From Peptococcaceae bacterium BRH_c8a (lineage in GTDB: Bacteria; Bacillota; Desulfotomaculia; Desulfotomaculales; Desulfallaceae): DNA of 64,000 nucleotides. Location: positions 1-64,000 of the forward strand of contig LADP01000032.1 of NCBI GenBank assembly GCA_000961575.1, given 5' to 3'. This document shows positions 17,351 through 25,401 of the stretch, in pieces; positions within the stretch are counted from its first letter, which is position 1, and the number at the start of each line of letters is the position of its first letter. A program made the translations under genes and the position numbers. The notes under the pieces were generated by a model that had not been told where the DNA came from, did no database searches, and saw only the letters and a program-made list of their open reading frames with translations.

Positions 17351-19963
17351 ATGAGCGATCAAATTGAAGTGGTTCCGGGTGGTGATTTGCTGCGCGTTGT
17401 AGATGGACTTGCCGCAAGGGCCGAAGGGGCGCGCCGGGAAATGGCTACCTTGTCCCAGGAGCAAATCGACGGCATTGTGCGGGGCATGGCCCTGGCCGGC
17501 CTGGACAGGCACATGGAACTGGCCCGCCTGGCGGTGCAGGAAACCGGCCGGGGTGTTTACGAGGACAAGATGATTAAAAACATATTCGCCACCGAATCGG
17601 TATACCACAGCATTAAGTATAAGAAGACCGTGGGTGTAATTCGGGTGGACGAGGAAAACGACTACACCGAGGTAGCTGAACCGGTGGGGGTGATTGCCGC
17701 CGTAATTCCGGTGACCAACCCCACTTCCACCACGCTGTTCAAATCTTTAATCTGCATTAAAACAGCCAACCCGGTAATTTTCAGTTTCCATCCCGGCGCT
17801 GCCGGCTGCTGCGCAGCGGCGGCCCGGGTTATGCGCGATGCTGCAGTGGCGGAAGGGGCGCCGGAGCATTGTATCGGCTGGTTGGAGCATTCATCCCTTG
17901 AAGTCACCAGGTATTTGATGGCCCATCCCGGGGTGCACCTGATCCTGGCCACCGGTGGTGCCGGCCTGGTGCAGGCGGCTTACAGCACGGGCAAGCCCGC
18001 CCTTGGGGTGGGGCCGGGTAATGTGCCATGCTACATAGAAAAGTCGGCCCGGCTCAAAAGGGCAGTTACCGACCTGATTTTAAGCAAAACCTTTGACCAC
18101 GGTTTGATTTGCGCCTCCGAGCAATCGGTAGTCATAGACCGGGATATTTATGACGAAACCATAGCGTTGATGCAGGAGTACGGTTGTTATTTCCTGAACC
18201 CCGAAGAGGTGGCCCGACTGGAAGCCCTGGCCGCCAAGGGGGAGGCAGGGGAGTGTTCCCTGAACCCGAGTATTGTTGGCCGTTCGGCCCGGGATATTGC
18301 GCAAATGGCGGGCTTCGAGGTCCATCCCCGGACAAAGGTTCTGGTAACTGCCCTGGCAGGTGTGGGCCCCGGTTACCCCCTATCCATGGAGAAATTGAGC
18401 CCTATTCTGGCCTGCTACCAAGTGAGTGATTATCAGGAAGGTATTAAACGCTGCGAGGAAATAGTAAACTTCGGTGGGCTGGGGCACTCGGCGGTGCTGC
18501 ATTCTGAAAACCGGGCCGTAATCGACCTTTTTGCCCGGCGTATCCGCACCGGCCGAATTATTGTCAACGCTCCTTCCACCCACGGTGCCATCGGTGATAT
18601 ATACAATGTCAATGTACCCTCTCTGACTCTGGGTTGTGGGTCAATGGGGCACAACGCCACTACATCAAACGTCAGCGTGGATAACCTGATTAACGTCAAG
18701 CGCGTTACCGGCCGGCGGGAAAAACTGCAGTGGTTCAAGGTGCCCGAACGAATTTATTTTGCCCACGGAGCGGTACAGTACCTGGAAAAGATGCAGGGAC
18801 TGGGCCGGGTGGTTATTGTCACCGATCAGGGAATCGTCAGGCTCGGCTTTGTGGACAAGGTGGTATATCATTTAAACAAGCGCATCGAGCGGGTCAACGT
18901 CGAGGTGTTTGCCGACGTGGAGCCCGACCCCTCGATGGAGACAGTGCAAAAAGGAGTTGCACTGATGAAGCAGTTCCGTCCCGACACCATTATCGCCCTG
19001 GGGGGCGGTTCAGCCATTGATGCCGCCAAGGGCATGTGGCTTTTTTACGAGCACCCCGAGGTGGAGTTTGATTTCTTACGCCTTAAATTCCTGGATATTC
19101 GCAAACGAACCTACAAGTACCCCAAGTTGGGCCGCCGGGCCCGGTTGGTGGCCATTCCCACCACCAGCGGCACCGGTTCTGAAGTCAGCGCCTTTGCGGT
19201 AATCACCCACCGGGGTGAGGATGTTAAATATCCTCTGGCCGACTACGAACTTACCCCGGACGTAGCCATTATCGACCCGGACTTTGCAGCCACCATGCCG
19301 CCGGAAATAGCAGCGGATACCGGCTTGGACGTGCTGACCCACGCTGTGGAGGCCTATGTTTCGGTGATGGCTTCCGACTATACTGATGCCATGGCGTTAA
19401 AAGCTGCGGAACTGGTATTCCGGTACCTGCCCGCCAGTTGTCTGGACGAAGATAACCGTGAAGCCCGCGGCAAGATGCACAATGCCTCTTGTATCGCCGG
19501 CATGGCCTTTACAAACGCCTTTCTAGGCGTGTGTCATAGCCTGGCCCACAAGGTAGGGGGCGAATTCCACATCTCCCACGGCCGGGCCAACGCCATTTTG
19601 CTGCCCCACGTAATCAGGTATAATTCTTCCCCGCCCACCAAATTCGCTTCTTTTCCGCAGTACGAATACTTTCAGGCGCCGGAGAAATACCAGCAGTTGG
19701 CGACCTTCCTGGGCTTGCCGTCACGGACAGTCAAAGAGGGGGTTAACAGCCTGGTTACAGCAGTGGAAGATTTACGGAGCCGGGTGGGTGTTCCAGGTAA
19801 CATCGCAGCCTGCGGGGTGGATAAGAACCTGTTTAAAAGCAAAGTGCCGGAGTTGGCTGAAAATGCTTTTGCCGACCAGTCCACCACCACCAACCCCCGG
19901 ATGCCGTTAATTGAAGAGCTGGTCGAAATTCTTTCCAGGGCTTATGCAAACGACCGGGCTTGA
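17351..19963 (+). CDS. adhE: Bifunctional acetaldehyde-CoA/alcohol dehydrogenase
   Basis: The 870-residue AdhE fusion converts acetyl-CoA to acetaldehyde and then ethanol with NADH, or the reverse. The N-terminal aldehyde dehydrogenase half holds the catalytic cysteine in HGLICASEQ and the NAD region VIPVTNPTSTTLFK. The C-terminal iron alcohol dehydrogenase half has the nucleotide motif ALGGGSAIDAAKG and metal ligands in DTGLDVLTHAVEAY, VCHSLAHKVGG and ISHGRANA. Length is typical. GGGGGTGGG precedes ATG 17351. It is transcribed alone and followed by hairpin and tandem repeats. Confidence 0.95.
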   Translation: MSDQIEVVPGGDLLRVVDGLAARAEGARREMATLSQEQIDGIVRGMALAGLDRHMELARLAVQETGRGVYEDKMIKNIFATESVYHSIKYKKTVGVIRVDEENDYTEVAEPVGVIAAVIPVTNPTSTTLFKSLICIKTANPVIFSFHPGAAGCCAAAARVMRDAAVAEGAPEHCIGWLEHSSLEVTRYLMAHPGVHLILATGGAGLVQAAYSTGKPALGVGPGNVPCYIEKSARLKRAVTDLILSKTFDHGLICASEQSVVIDRDIYDETIALMQEYGCYFLNPEEVARLEALAAKGEAGECSLNPSIVGRSARDIAQMAGFEVHPRTKVLVTALAGVGPGYPLSMEKLSPILACYQVSDYQEGIKRCEEIVNFGGLGHSAVLHSENRAVIDLFARRIRTGRIIVNAPSTHGAIGDIYNVNVPSLTLGCGSMGHNATTSNVSVDNLINVKRVTGRREKLQWFKVPERIYFAHGAVQYLEKMQGLGRVVIVTDQGIVRLGFVDKVVYHLNKRIERVNVEVFADVEPDPSMETVQKGVALMKQFRPDTIIALGGGSAIDAAKGMWLFYEHPEVEFDFLRLKFLDIRKRTYKYPKLGRRARLVAIPTTSGTGSEVSAFAVITHRGEDVKYPLADYELTPDVAIIDPDFAATMPPEIAADTGLDVLTHAVEAYVSVMASDYTDAMALKAAELVFRYLPASCLDEDNREARGKMHNASCIAGMAFTNAFLGVCHSLAHKVGGEFHISHGRANAILLPHVIRYNSSPPTKFASFPQYEYFQAPEKYQQLATFLGLPSRTVKEGVNSLVTAVEDLRSRVGVPGNIAACGVDKNLFKSKVPELAENAFADQSTTTNPRMPLIEELVEILSRAYANDRA

Positions 19964-19987
19964 AAACCACTAAGCGCACTTCGGTCA

Positions 19988-20052
19988 GGTGCCAGGTGTT
20001 GCAAGTTGAAAGTTGCGTATTTTGCAGCTTTCAACTTGCAACACCTGGCACC
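19988..20052. repeat. GGTGCCAGG...CCTGGCACC hairpin repeat, copy 2
   Basis: A near-perfect long hairpin: GGTGCCAGGTGTTGCAAGTT with its complement ending CCTGGCACC. It lies 24 bases after adhE and may end its transcript. Confidence 0.85.
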
Positions 20053-20125
20053 AAAGCCCAACCAAAGCTTAACCAAAGCCCAACCAAAGCTTAACCAAAG
20101 CCCAACCAAAGCCCAACCAAAGCCC
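20049..20125. repeat. Seven tandem copies of an 11-bp unit
   Basis: Units read AACCAAAGCCC or AACCAAAGCTT, seven in a row (77 bases). The first overlaps the edge of the preceding GGTGCCAGG hairpin, whose flank (ACCAAAGCC) appears to have been the seed for expansion. Not a CRISPR: units are too short and lack spacers. Confidence 0.9.
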
Positions 20126-20213
20126 AGATCCTTCGCTACGCTCAGGATGACAAGCTAACCTGTAGGATTCCTCATTTCAGTGCGTTTCATTTAGAATGAC
20201 ACAGACCTAGGCT
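20126..20213. repeat. Degenerate interspersed repeat (CTTCGCTACGCTCAGGATGACA type)
   Basis: The sequence from GATCCTTCGCTACGCTCAGG to ACACAGACCTAG resembles 36134-36230 in opposite-facing halves (TCATTCTGAGCAGCGAAGATC, TTCATTTCACTTCGTTTCAT). Such small non-coding repeats recur across many bacterial genomes. Confidence 0.55.
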
Positions 20214-20231
20214 TTTTTACAAAATAGTATC

Positions 20232-20260
20232 TTGCATAAATTAATGGAAGCACATATAAT
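20232..20260 (+). promoter_or_regulatory. Sigma-A-like promoter of amtB1
   Basis: TTGCAT at 20232 and TATAAT at 20255 with a 17-base spacer. It stands upstream of both leader modules of the first ammonium transporter. Confidence 0.65.
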
Positions 20261-20276
20261 AAAATGTAAATAAATT

Positions 20277-20349
20277 GATACGAAGACGTATCGAATATCG
20301 GGTCAAAGTAGTCCTGATGCCGTGCTGCGCGCGGGTTAGGGCTTTTTTT
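20277..20349 (+). promoter_or_regulatory. ANTAR-type dual hexaloop leader with terminator, amtB1 module 1 (weaker)
   Basis: P1: stem GATAC/GTATC, loop GAAGAC (20277-20292). P2: GGTC/GTCC with one T-T mismatch, loop AAAGTA (20301-20314). The terminator stem AGTCCTGA/TTAGGGCT (20310-20343) and T run reuse the 3' arm of P2. This is the least regular of the thirteen modules. Confidence 0.55.
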
Positions 20350-20368
20350 GTCACCAAACAATTTAAAT

Positions 20369-20431
20369 CTCCAACGGGGGAGCAGGGCAAAGGCGCTCAA
20401 TTTGGCTGATTAAAGCCGGGGTGCTTTTTTT
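20369..20431 (+). promoter_or_regulatory. ANTAR-type dual hexaloop leader with terminator, amtB1 module 2
   Basis: P1: CTCC/GGAG, loop AACGGG (20369-20382). P2: GGGC/GCTC, loop AAAGGC (20385-20398). The terminator pairs GCGCTC (20393-20398) with GGGTGC (20419-20424) around an inner GGCT/AGCC stem, then seven T. The P2 3' arm is the terminator 5' arm, so the two folds exclude each other. Confidence 0.8.
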
Positions 20432-20462
20432 ATGCAATTCCAAAGACAGGAGCGTGAAATTA

Positions 20463-21785
20463 ATGGAAGTGGGTATCAGGGATCTGGTGGCCGGTATCGA
20501 TACCATGTGGGTAATATTGTGCGCGGCGCTGGTGCTGTTTATGGAAGCGGGGTTTGCTTTCCTGGAAGCAGGTTTTATCCGGGCTAAAAATTCATTGAAT
20601 ATAGTGATGAAGGTATTCACAGATACCACAGTGGGTATGCTGGGTTTCTGGGGCTTTGGTTTTGGTCTTATGTACGGACTTGATAAAGCAGGCATTATCG
20701 GGTTCAGCGGCTTTTTTATGGGTGGCAGCTTAGAGCATCTAGATTTGAATATTCCTATTCCGGCATTCTGGATTTTTCAGGCCGCATTCGCCATGGTGGT
20801 GGCATCCATTATATCCGGTGCCGTGGCGGAACGTATGAAATTTAGCGCGTATATCTTTTTTACCTTTTTTTGTACTGCGTTCATGTACCCGGTGGCCGGT
20901 CATTGGATTTGGGGCGCCGGTGGTTGGCTGGGCAATCTAAATATGATTGATTTTGCCGGTTCGGCCGCGGTGCACGCCGTGGGCGGTTGGGCCGCCCTGG
21001 CTGCGGTTATTGTATTGGGGCCGCGTACCGGCAAGTATAACAAAGACGGTACCGCCAACGTGCTGCCGGCTCACAACATGCACCTGGCCTTTTTGGGCAC
21101 CTTTATTCTCTGGCTGGGCTGGTTCGGGTTCAACCCCGGCAGCACCTTGTCCGGCATGGACATGAGCATCGCCCACATCGCCATGACCACCAACCTGTCC
21201 GCGGCGGCGGGCGGCGCCACCGGTATTCTTTTCACCATAAGCCGGTACGGTAAGGCCGACCCCAGTATGGCGGCCAACGGCGCCCTGGCCGGCTTGGCGG
21301 CCATTACCGCCGGGACTCCTTACGTGGGTTACGGCAGCGCTGTAATCATTGGTATCGTGGCGGGCATCCTGGTGGTGCTGGCAGTGGAATTCTTTGACCG
21401 GGTGAGGGCCGACGATCCGGTTGGTGCTATCGCCGTGCATGGCGTCTGCGGCACCTGGGGTGTGCTGGCTGTCGGGCTGTTTGCCCGGGACGGCGGGTTG
21501 TTCTTTGGCGGCGGTGTCGAGCAGTTAATGGTTCAGGCGCTGGGCGTGGCTAGTGTGTCGGTATGGGCCTTCGGCATGACTTTCCTGGCTTTCAAAGTGC
21601 TTAAAGCAACCATAGGCATTCGGGCAACTGTGGAAGAAGAGTTGGAAGGTCTGGACATCACTGAACACGGCATCAGTGCCTACAACGGTCTGGTAAACAG
21701 CCAGCTTAAGGGGCTAGGGCAACATGCCGGGCACGAAATGGAACGCAACTCTATTCCGCTTGGTGAGCCAATTAATTTAAGATAG
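20463..21785 (+). CDS. amtB: Ammonium transporter (first copy)
   Basis: The 440-residue Amt/Mep/Rh channel has eleven predicted membrane helices. Family signatures are visible: ALVLFMEAGFAFLEAGFIRAKN (in part), MYPVAGHWIWGAGG, DFAGSAAVHAVGGWAAL, LGTFILWLGWFGFNPGS and VHGVCGTWGVLAVGLF with the pore histidines. There is no signal peptide, unlike the second copy. ATG 20463 follows CAGGAGCG; in-frame codons back to 20421 lie inside the leader terminator and are not coding. It stands apart from the nif island, but two leader modules of the same kind control it, and no P-II gene follows it. Confidence 0.93.
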   Translation: MEVGIRDLVAGIDTMWVILCAALVLFMEAGFAFLEAGFIRAKNSLNIVMKVFTDTTVGMLGFWGFGFGLMYGLDKAGIIGFSGFFMGGSLEHLDLNIPIPAFWIFQAAFAMVVASIISGAVAERMKFSAYIFFTFFCTAFMYPVAGHWIWGAGGWLGNLNMIDFAGSAAVHAVGGWAALAAVIVLGPRTGKYNKDGTANVLPAHNMHLAFLGTFILWLGWFGFNPGSTLSGMDMSIAHIAMTTNLSAAAGGATGILFTISRYGKADPSMAANGALAGLAAITAGTPYVGYGSAVIIGIVAGILVVLAVEFFDRVRADDPVGAIAVHGVCGTWGVLAVGLFARDGGLFFGGGVEQLMVQALGVASVSVWAFGMTFLAFKVLKATIGIRATVEEELEGLDITEHGISAYNGLVNSQLKGLGQHAGHEMERNSIPLGEPINLR

Positions 21786-21817
21786 ACCCGCATTACCCAT
21801 AACCAATCATTAATAAT

Positions 21818-21844
21818 TAGGGCACCCGCAAGGGGTGCCCCTAC
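21818..21844. repeat. GGGCACCC...GGGTGCCC hairpin repeat, copy 3
   Basis: TAGGGCACCCGC pairs with AAGGGGTGCCCCTA. It sits between amtB1 and the convergent nrdJ gene. Confidence 0.75.
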
Positions 21845-21887
21845 AAATTACCTGATTAATTAGTTTTAGAGCATCAAAAAATAAGTT

Positions 21888-24083
21888 TTAGCACTTGGAA
21901 AAACCGCAGTTTCTGCACACCAGGCAGCCCTCGGCTCTTTTAAGTTCATGGCCGCATAATTCGCACTTGGGCGCGTTTCCCTGTTCGTTGTTGTGTCCGT
22001 TGGAATTGCCGTTGCACTTCAGATCGAGTTCGGCCTTAATTTCTAAAAGTTTTCTAGCAATTGCCGAGGCGCATGATTTGCCGGGTGACAGGTTCTTGCC
22101 TTTGCCCCTGGCCAGCATGTAAGAGGGGCAGGAGTGTGTGCCTGTCAACTGTTCGATAATCTCGTCCACTCCGATACCGCCGCGGATGGCCAGGCTGATT
22201 AAGCGGGAAGTGGCTTCGGTATATACCAGGCAACCACCGTCGGAGCCGGTGGTAATAAAGGTTTCCATAATTCTGCCGCTGACTTCCTGGTAGTTCACGG
22301 TCAGGTATATCTTGCCGCACCCCGTATCCAGGCGGTGGGTTACCCCGTGAGCGGATAAAGGCCGGGGCAGGATTTCACCGCGCCGCAGTTCGCCGGCGGG
22401 GCGTTGTTCTTTTTTCTGGCCCACAGTGATGGTACCTTTTTTGCACCCGTCACGGAACACTGTAATACCCTTAAGGTTTAAGTCGTATGCCATACGGTAG
22501 CACTGGTCAATTGTGTCCGGCGTTGCCGTGGAGGGCAGATTAATAGTTTTACTGACTGCGTTATCAACGTACTTTTGTACTTCTGCCTGCATCAATATAT
22601 GGTCTTGGTGGCTGATATCCTGGGCGCCCTTGAATATGCCGGCGATTTGATCCGGAACCCCCGGGATGTTCTGGCAGGTACCGTATTTGGCCACTACAGA
22701 TAGTACTTCCTGCGGTACCGCATGCTTGCGGCAGGCCTCTAGGAACAGCGGTGAAAAAACTTCGAAATCCCCGGCCACATTGGTTTTCTTAACGTAAGCC
22801 ACCGCAAAAATGGGTTCAATGCCATAACCCTCGCAGCCCGCCATAGCGGTAACGCTTCCGGTGGGGGCGATGGTAATGCAGGCGGCGTTGCGACGTTCTT
22901 CGTCAGGATAATGAACACTGTTTTCCCATTCTGGGAAGCACCCTTTTTCACTGGCCAATTCCCGGGTTGCTTCATGGGCCGACTGCTGCATAAACCGGGT
23001 AATCTCGCCGGCAAATGCTCGGCCTTCCGGTGAGTCGTAAGTCAGGTCGGCCATAATAAGGGCGTCATGCAGCCCGGTAAAGCCAAGGCCTATTTTGCGG
23101 GTAGCCTTGGTTGATTTTTCGATCAGTGGTAGCGGGTATTGGGCAACGTCGATGAGGTTGTCCAAAAAACGAACCGCTGTATACACTATATCACGGAGCA
23201 GTTCCTGGTTCAGTTTCCCCTCAGTCATCATGCGGGCCAGGTTAACGCTGCCTAACAGACAGGATTCACCCGGGCTAAGCGGCTGTTCTCCGCATGGATT
23301 AGTGCAGTCCAACACGTTTATGGGCACCGGGTTATGCTCCTGCAGGCGGTCAATGAAAATAATGCCAGGGTCGCCGCAAATATGGGCGGCCCTGGTGACA
23401 CGCTCCCATAGTTCACCGGCCCCAACTGTATCATAAACCTGGCCGTTGAAGACCAATTCCCACTCTGCGTCGCTGGCTAGTGCTTCCATAAACCTTCCGG
23501 TTACCCCGACAGATAAATTGAAGTTGGTCAGTCCGCCCTCCCGCTTGGCGTTTATGAAATCGATAATTTCCGGGTGGTCTATGTTCAGGATGCCCATTGA
23601 AGCGCCTCGGCGAACCCCGCCTTGCATCACCATATTGGAAGATGCGTCATAAAGCTTAATCAGTTCCACCACGCCGGATGCTTTGCCCTTGGTGGAGTGC
23701 ACCAGCGAACCCTTAGGCCGGATGTTACTAAAGTTATAGCCCACGCCGCCCCCGGATTTAAAGACCATGGCGGTATCCCGGAGTGTTTGGTACATTGATT
23801 CCAGGCTGTCTTCCACCGCCAGCACAAAGCAAGCGCCCGGCTGCCAGGCCCGGTCGTCTTTGCCCATGTTGGCCCAAATCGGGGTTGAGGGTACAAACAG
23901 CAAACCGCCTATGGCAGCAGCAAACTTTTCTTCCCAGTGCCGTTGGTTTTCTTTTTCGGGACCAGCGGCGGCGCTCGCCAGCCGGTAAACCGCCTGCTCG
24001 AAGGTTTCAATAACGTCGCCTTCTTCGTTCCGGCGCGCGTAACGCGCGTCAAATACCTTTTGCCCGTTCTCGGTCAGTTTCAT
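21888..24083 (-). CDS. nrdJ: Adenosylcobalamin-dependent (class II) ribonucleotide reductase
   Basis: The 731-residue enzyme reduces ribonucleotides to deoxyribonucleotides with B12. Visible: the substrate-loop PSTPIWANMG, FKSGGGVGYNFSNIRPKG, LDCTNPCGEQPLSPGESC with an active-site cysteine and the NxCxE-like NPCGE radical region, IAPTGSVTAMAGCEGYGIEP, and a C-terminal zinc-ribbon CELCGHELKRAEGCLVCRNCG that also serves in redox recycling. ATG 24083 has AAGGAG upstream; an in-frame ATG at 24113 has none. Oxygen-independent, as expected of an anaerobe. No cobalamin riboswitch was recognised upstream. Confidence 0.95.
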   Translation of the reverse strand: MKLTENGQKVFDARYARRNEEGDVIETFEQAVYRLASAAAGPEKENQRHWEEKFAAAIGGLLFVPSTPIWANMGKDDRAWQPGACFVLAVEDSLESMYQTLRDTAMVFKSGGGVGYNFSNIRPKGSLVHSTKGKASGVVELIKLYDASSNMVMQGGVRRGASMGILNIDHPEIIDFINAKREGGLTNFNLSVGVTGRFMEALASDAEWELVFNGQVYDTVGAGELWERVTRAAHICGDPGIIFIDRLQEHNPVPINVLDCTNPCGEQPLSPGESCLLGSVNLARMMTEGKLNQELLRDIVYTAVRFLDNLIDVAQYPLPLIEKSTKATRKIGLGFTGLHDALIMADLTYDSPEGRAFAGEITRFMQQSAHEATRELASEKGCFPEWENSVHYPDEERRNAACITIAPTGSVTAMAGCEGYGIEPIFAVAYVKKTNVAGDFEVFSPLFLEACRKHAVPQEVLSVVAKYGTCQNIPGVPDQIAGIFKGAQDISHQDHILMQAEVQKYVDNAVSKTINLPSTATPDTIDQCYRMAYDLNLKGITVFRDGCKKGTITVGQKKEQRPAGELRRGEILPRPLSAHGVTHRLDTGCGKIYLTVNYQEVSGRIMETFITTGSDGGCLVYTEATSRLISLAIRGGIGVDEIIEQLTGTHSCPSYMLARGKGKNLSPGKSCASAIARKLLEIKAELDLKCNGNSNGHNNEQGNAPKCELCGHELKRAEGCLVCRNCGFSKC

Positions 24084-24193
24084 GTTGTTAAGCTCCTTGT
24101 CCAAAATCTTCATATAGACTTAATTATACAAAAAAAATCTGGTTTATTGTAGACAAAAAAGTTTATAGTTGGCAAAAACATTACAAACATCCT

Positions 24194-24236
24194 TTTAAAA
24201 AGGCCGGCTTTCCCACGGGCGGGGGCTGCCGGCCTT
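24194..24236 (-). terminator. Intrinsic terminator (minus strand) after small gene
   Basis: AAGGCCGGC / GCCGGCCTT stem with a T-run on the minus strand, downstream of the 49-codon gene at 24275-24424. Confidence 0.7.
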
Positions 24237-24274
24237 AATCAAGACTGAAAATAATTGTTTTTTAAAACCCGAAT

Positions 24275-24424
24275 TCAATCTTTACTAGACACATAATACG
24301 GGCCGTTGCCGTAATGGGGAGGGGCCGTGGTTTGTCCGTTGGTGTTCTTTAAGTGCGCTGCTTTTACTTTGTACTTGTTGAGGCCGTTTCTTTGACCGGG
24401 CGGTTTTATTTTTATGTCTGGCAT
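24275..24424 (-). CDS. Small hypothetical protein, 49 aa
   Basis: This short frame was found by reading the minus strand. It opens MPDIKIKPPGQRNGLNKYKV and ends HYGNGPYYVSSKD. It is basic, hydrophilic, and has no cysteine or membrane segment. AAAGGTG lies upstream of the ATG and a clear terminator follows the stop, so it has all parts of a single-gene unit. I recognise no family; the composition (Lys, Asn, Gly, Tyr) recalls small spore proteins, which is only a guess. Confidence 0.5.
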   Translation of the reverse strand: MPDIKIKPPGQRNGLNKYKVKAAHLKNTNGQTTAPPHYGNGPYYVSSKD

Positions 24425-24559
24425 GCGTAAGACACACCTTTCTTAATTTTATATGCTCTTATCGTTTCCCGGTCGCCTGTTTATTTTTCAGGTTATTTTT
24501 GAATTTATGTGTTCTCCTTCGGTATCCGGGTTTATGTTATGGCTATGATGAAGTTAAAT

Positions 24560-24600
24560 AAAAAGGAGCTGACCGTTTGGCCAGCCCTTTATTTTTTTTG
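24560..24600. terminator. Terminator after rubrerythrin gene (possibly bidirectional)
   Basis: AAAAGGAGCTGACC / GGCCAGCCCTTT imperfect stem flanked by T-runs on both strands, just past the rubrerythrin stop. Confidence 0.7.
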
Positions 24601-24611
24601 TGACGTTTAGC

Positions 24612-25145
24612 TTAATAATTTTCGCAAAGCAACTCATAGTGGGCTTGGGGATGGGCACAGGCCGGGCATTCCTCAGGGGCTTCTTTACCCTTGTGCACAT
24701 AACCGCAGTTCCGGCATTTCCATTTTACTTCTTCATCTCGCTTAAACACTTTACCCGCTTCAATATTCTTGAGCAAGGCCAGGAAGCGTTTTTCGTGCTC
24801 CTCTTCCACTTCGCCAATTTCCCGGAAGACATCAGCTATTTCGTTAAATCCTTCTTCCCGGGCCACCTTTTCAAACTCCACATACATGCTGGTATACTCG
24901 TAGTTTTCACCTTCCGCAGCTTCTTTAAGGTGCGTTTTGGTATCGGTAATACCATTTAAAAACTTAAAAAGTCTTTTGGCATGTTCTTTTTCGTTATCGG
25001 CGGTTTCAATAAAGATACCGGCGATTTGTTCATAGCCTTCCTTTTTGGCTGCACTGGCCCAGTAGTTATATTTATTGCGGGCTTGACTTTCACCGGCAAA
25101 AGCAGCTTTTAAATTCGCTTCGGTTTTGGTTCCTTTTAAACTCAT
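24612..25145 (-). CDS. Rubrerythrin
   Basis: The 177-residue protein joins a ferritin-like di-iron domain (AFAGESQARNKYNYWASAAK, ETADNEKEHAKRLF, REIGEVEEEHEKRF; the Glu and His metal ligands are visible) to a C-terminal rubredoxin domain with CRNCGYVHKG and CPACAHPQ. It reduces hydrogen peroxide with electrons from rubredoxin-type carriers. ATG 25145 has GAGGAGG upstream. Divergent from the FprA flavodiiron gene; together they form the anaerobe's oxygen/peroxide defence. Confidence 0.95.
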   Translation of the reverse strand: MSLKGTKTEANLKAAFAGESQARNKYNYWASAAKKEGYEQIAGIFIETADNEKEHAKRLFKFLNGITDTKTHLKEAAEGENYEYTSMYVEFEKVAREEGFNEIADVFREIGEVEEEHEKRFLALLKNIEAGKVFKRDEEVKWKCRNCGYVHKGKEAPEECPACAHPQAHYELLCENY

Positions 25146-25401
25146 TATAAACCTCCTCATGTTTAAGAACTGTTATATTTTTCTAGTAATACTATTCTGA
25201 CCTATATTCCTGAAACCCTTTTTAAAAGAGAGGATTTAAGAAATTGTTAATATTTTAAGGTGAGCACGGTATAGGGTAGTTAATGACCGTGAGCAATATC
25301 ACACCGGCTTTGTGATAACCGTAATATAATCTACTCACCGGTACATAATAAAATTATTCCATAAATGGTTCGTAAAAATACAATTAAAGGAGGCAGCGAT
25401 A

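Noticed and set aside
20049-20125. CRISPR-like array
   Set aside because: Units are 11 bases with no spacers; simple tandem repeat.
24084-24274. Cobalamin riboswitch upstream of the B12-dependent nrdJ
   Set aside because: The space upstream is short and holds a terminator of another gene; no B12-box-like sequence was recognised.
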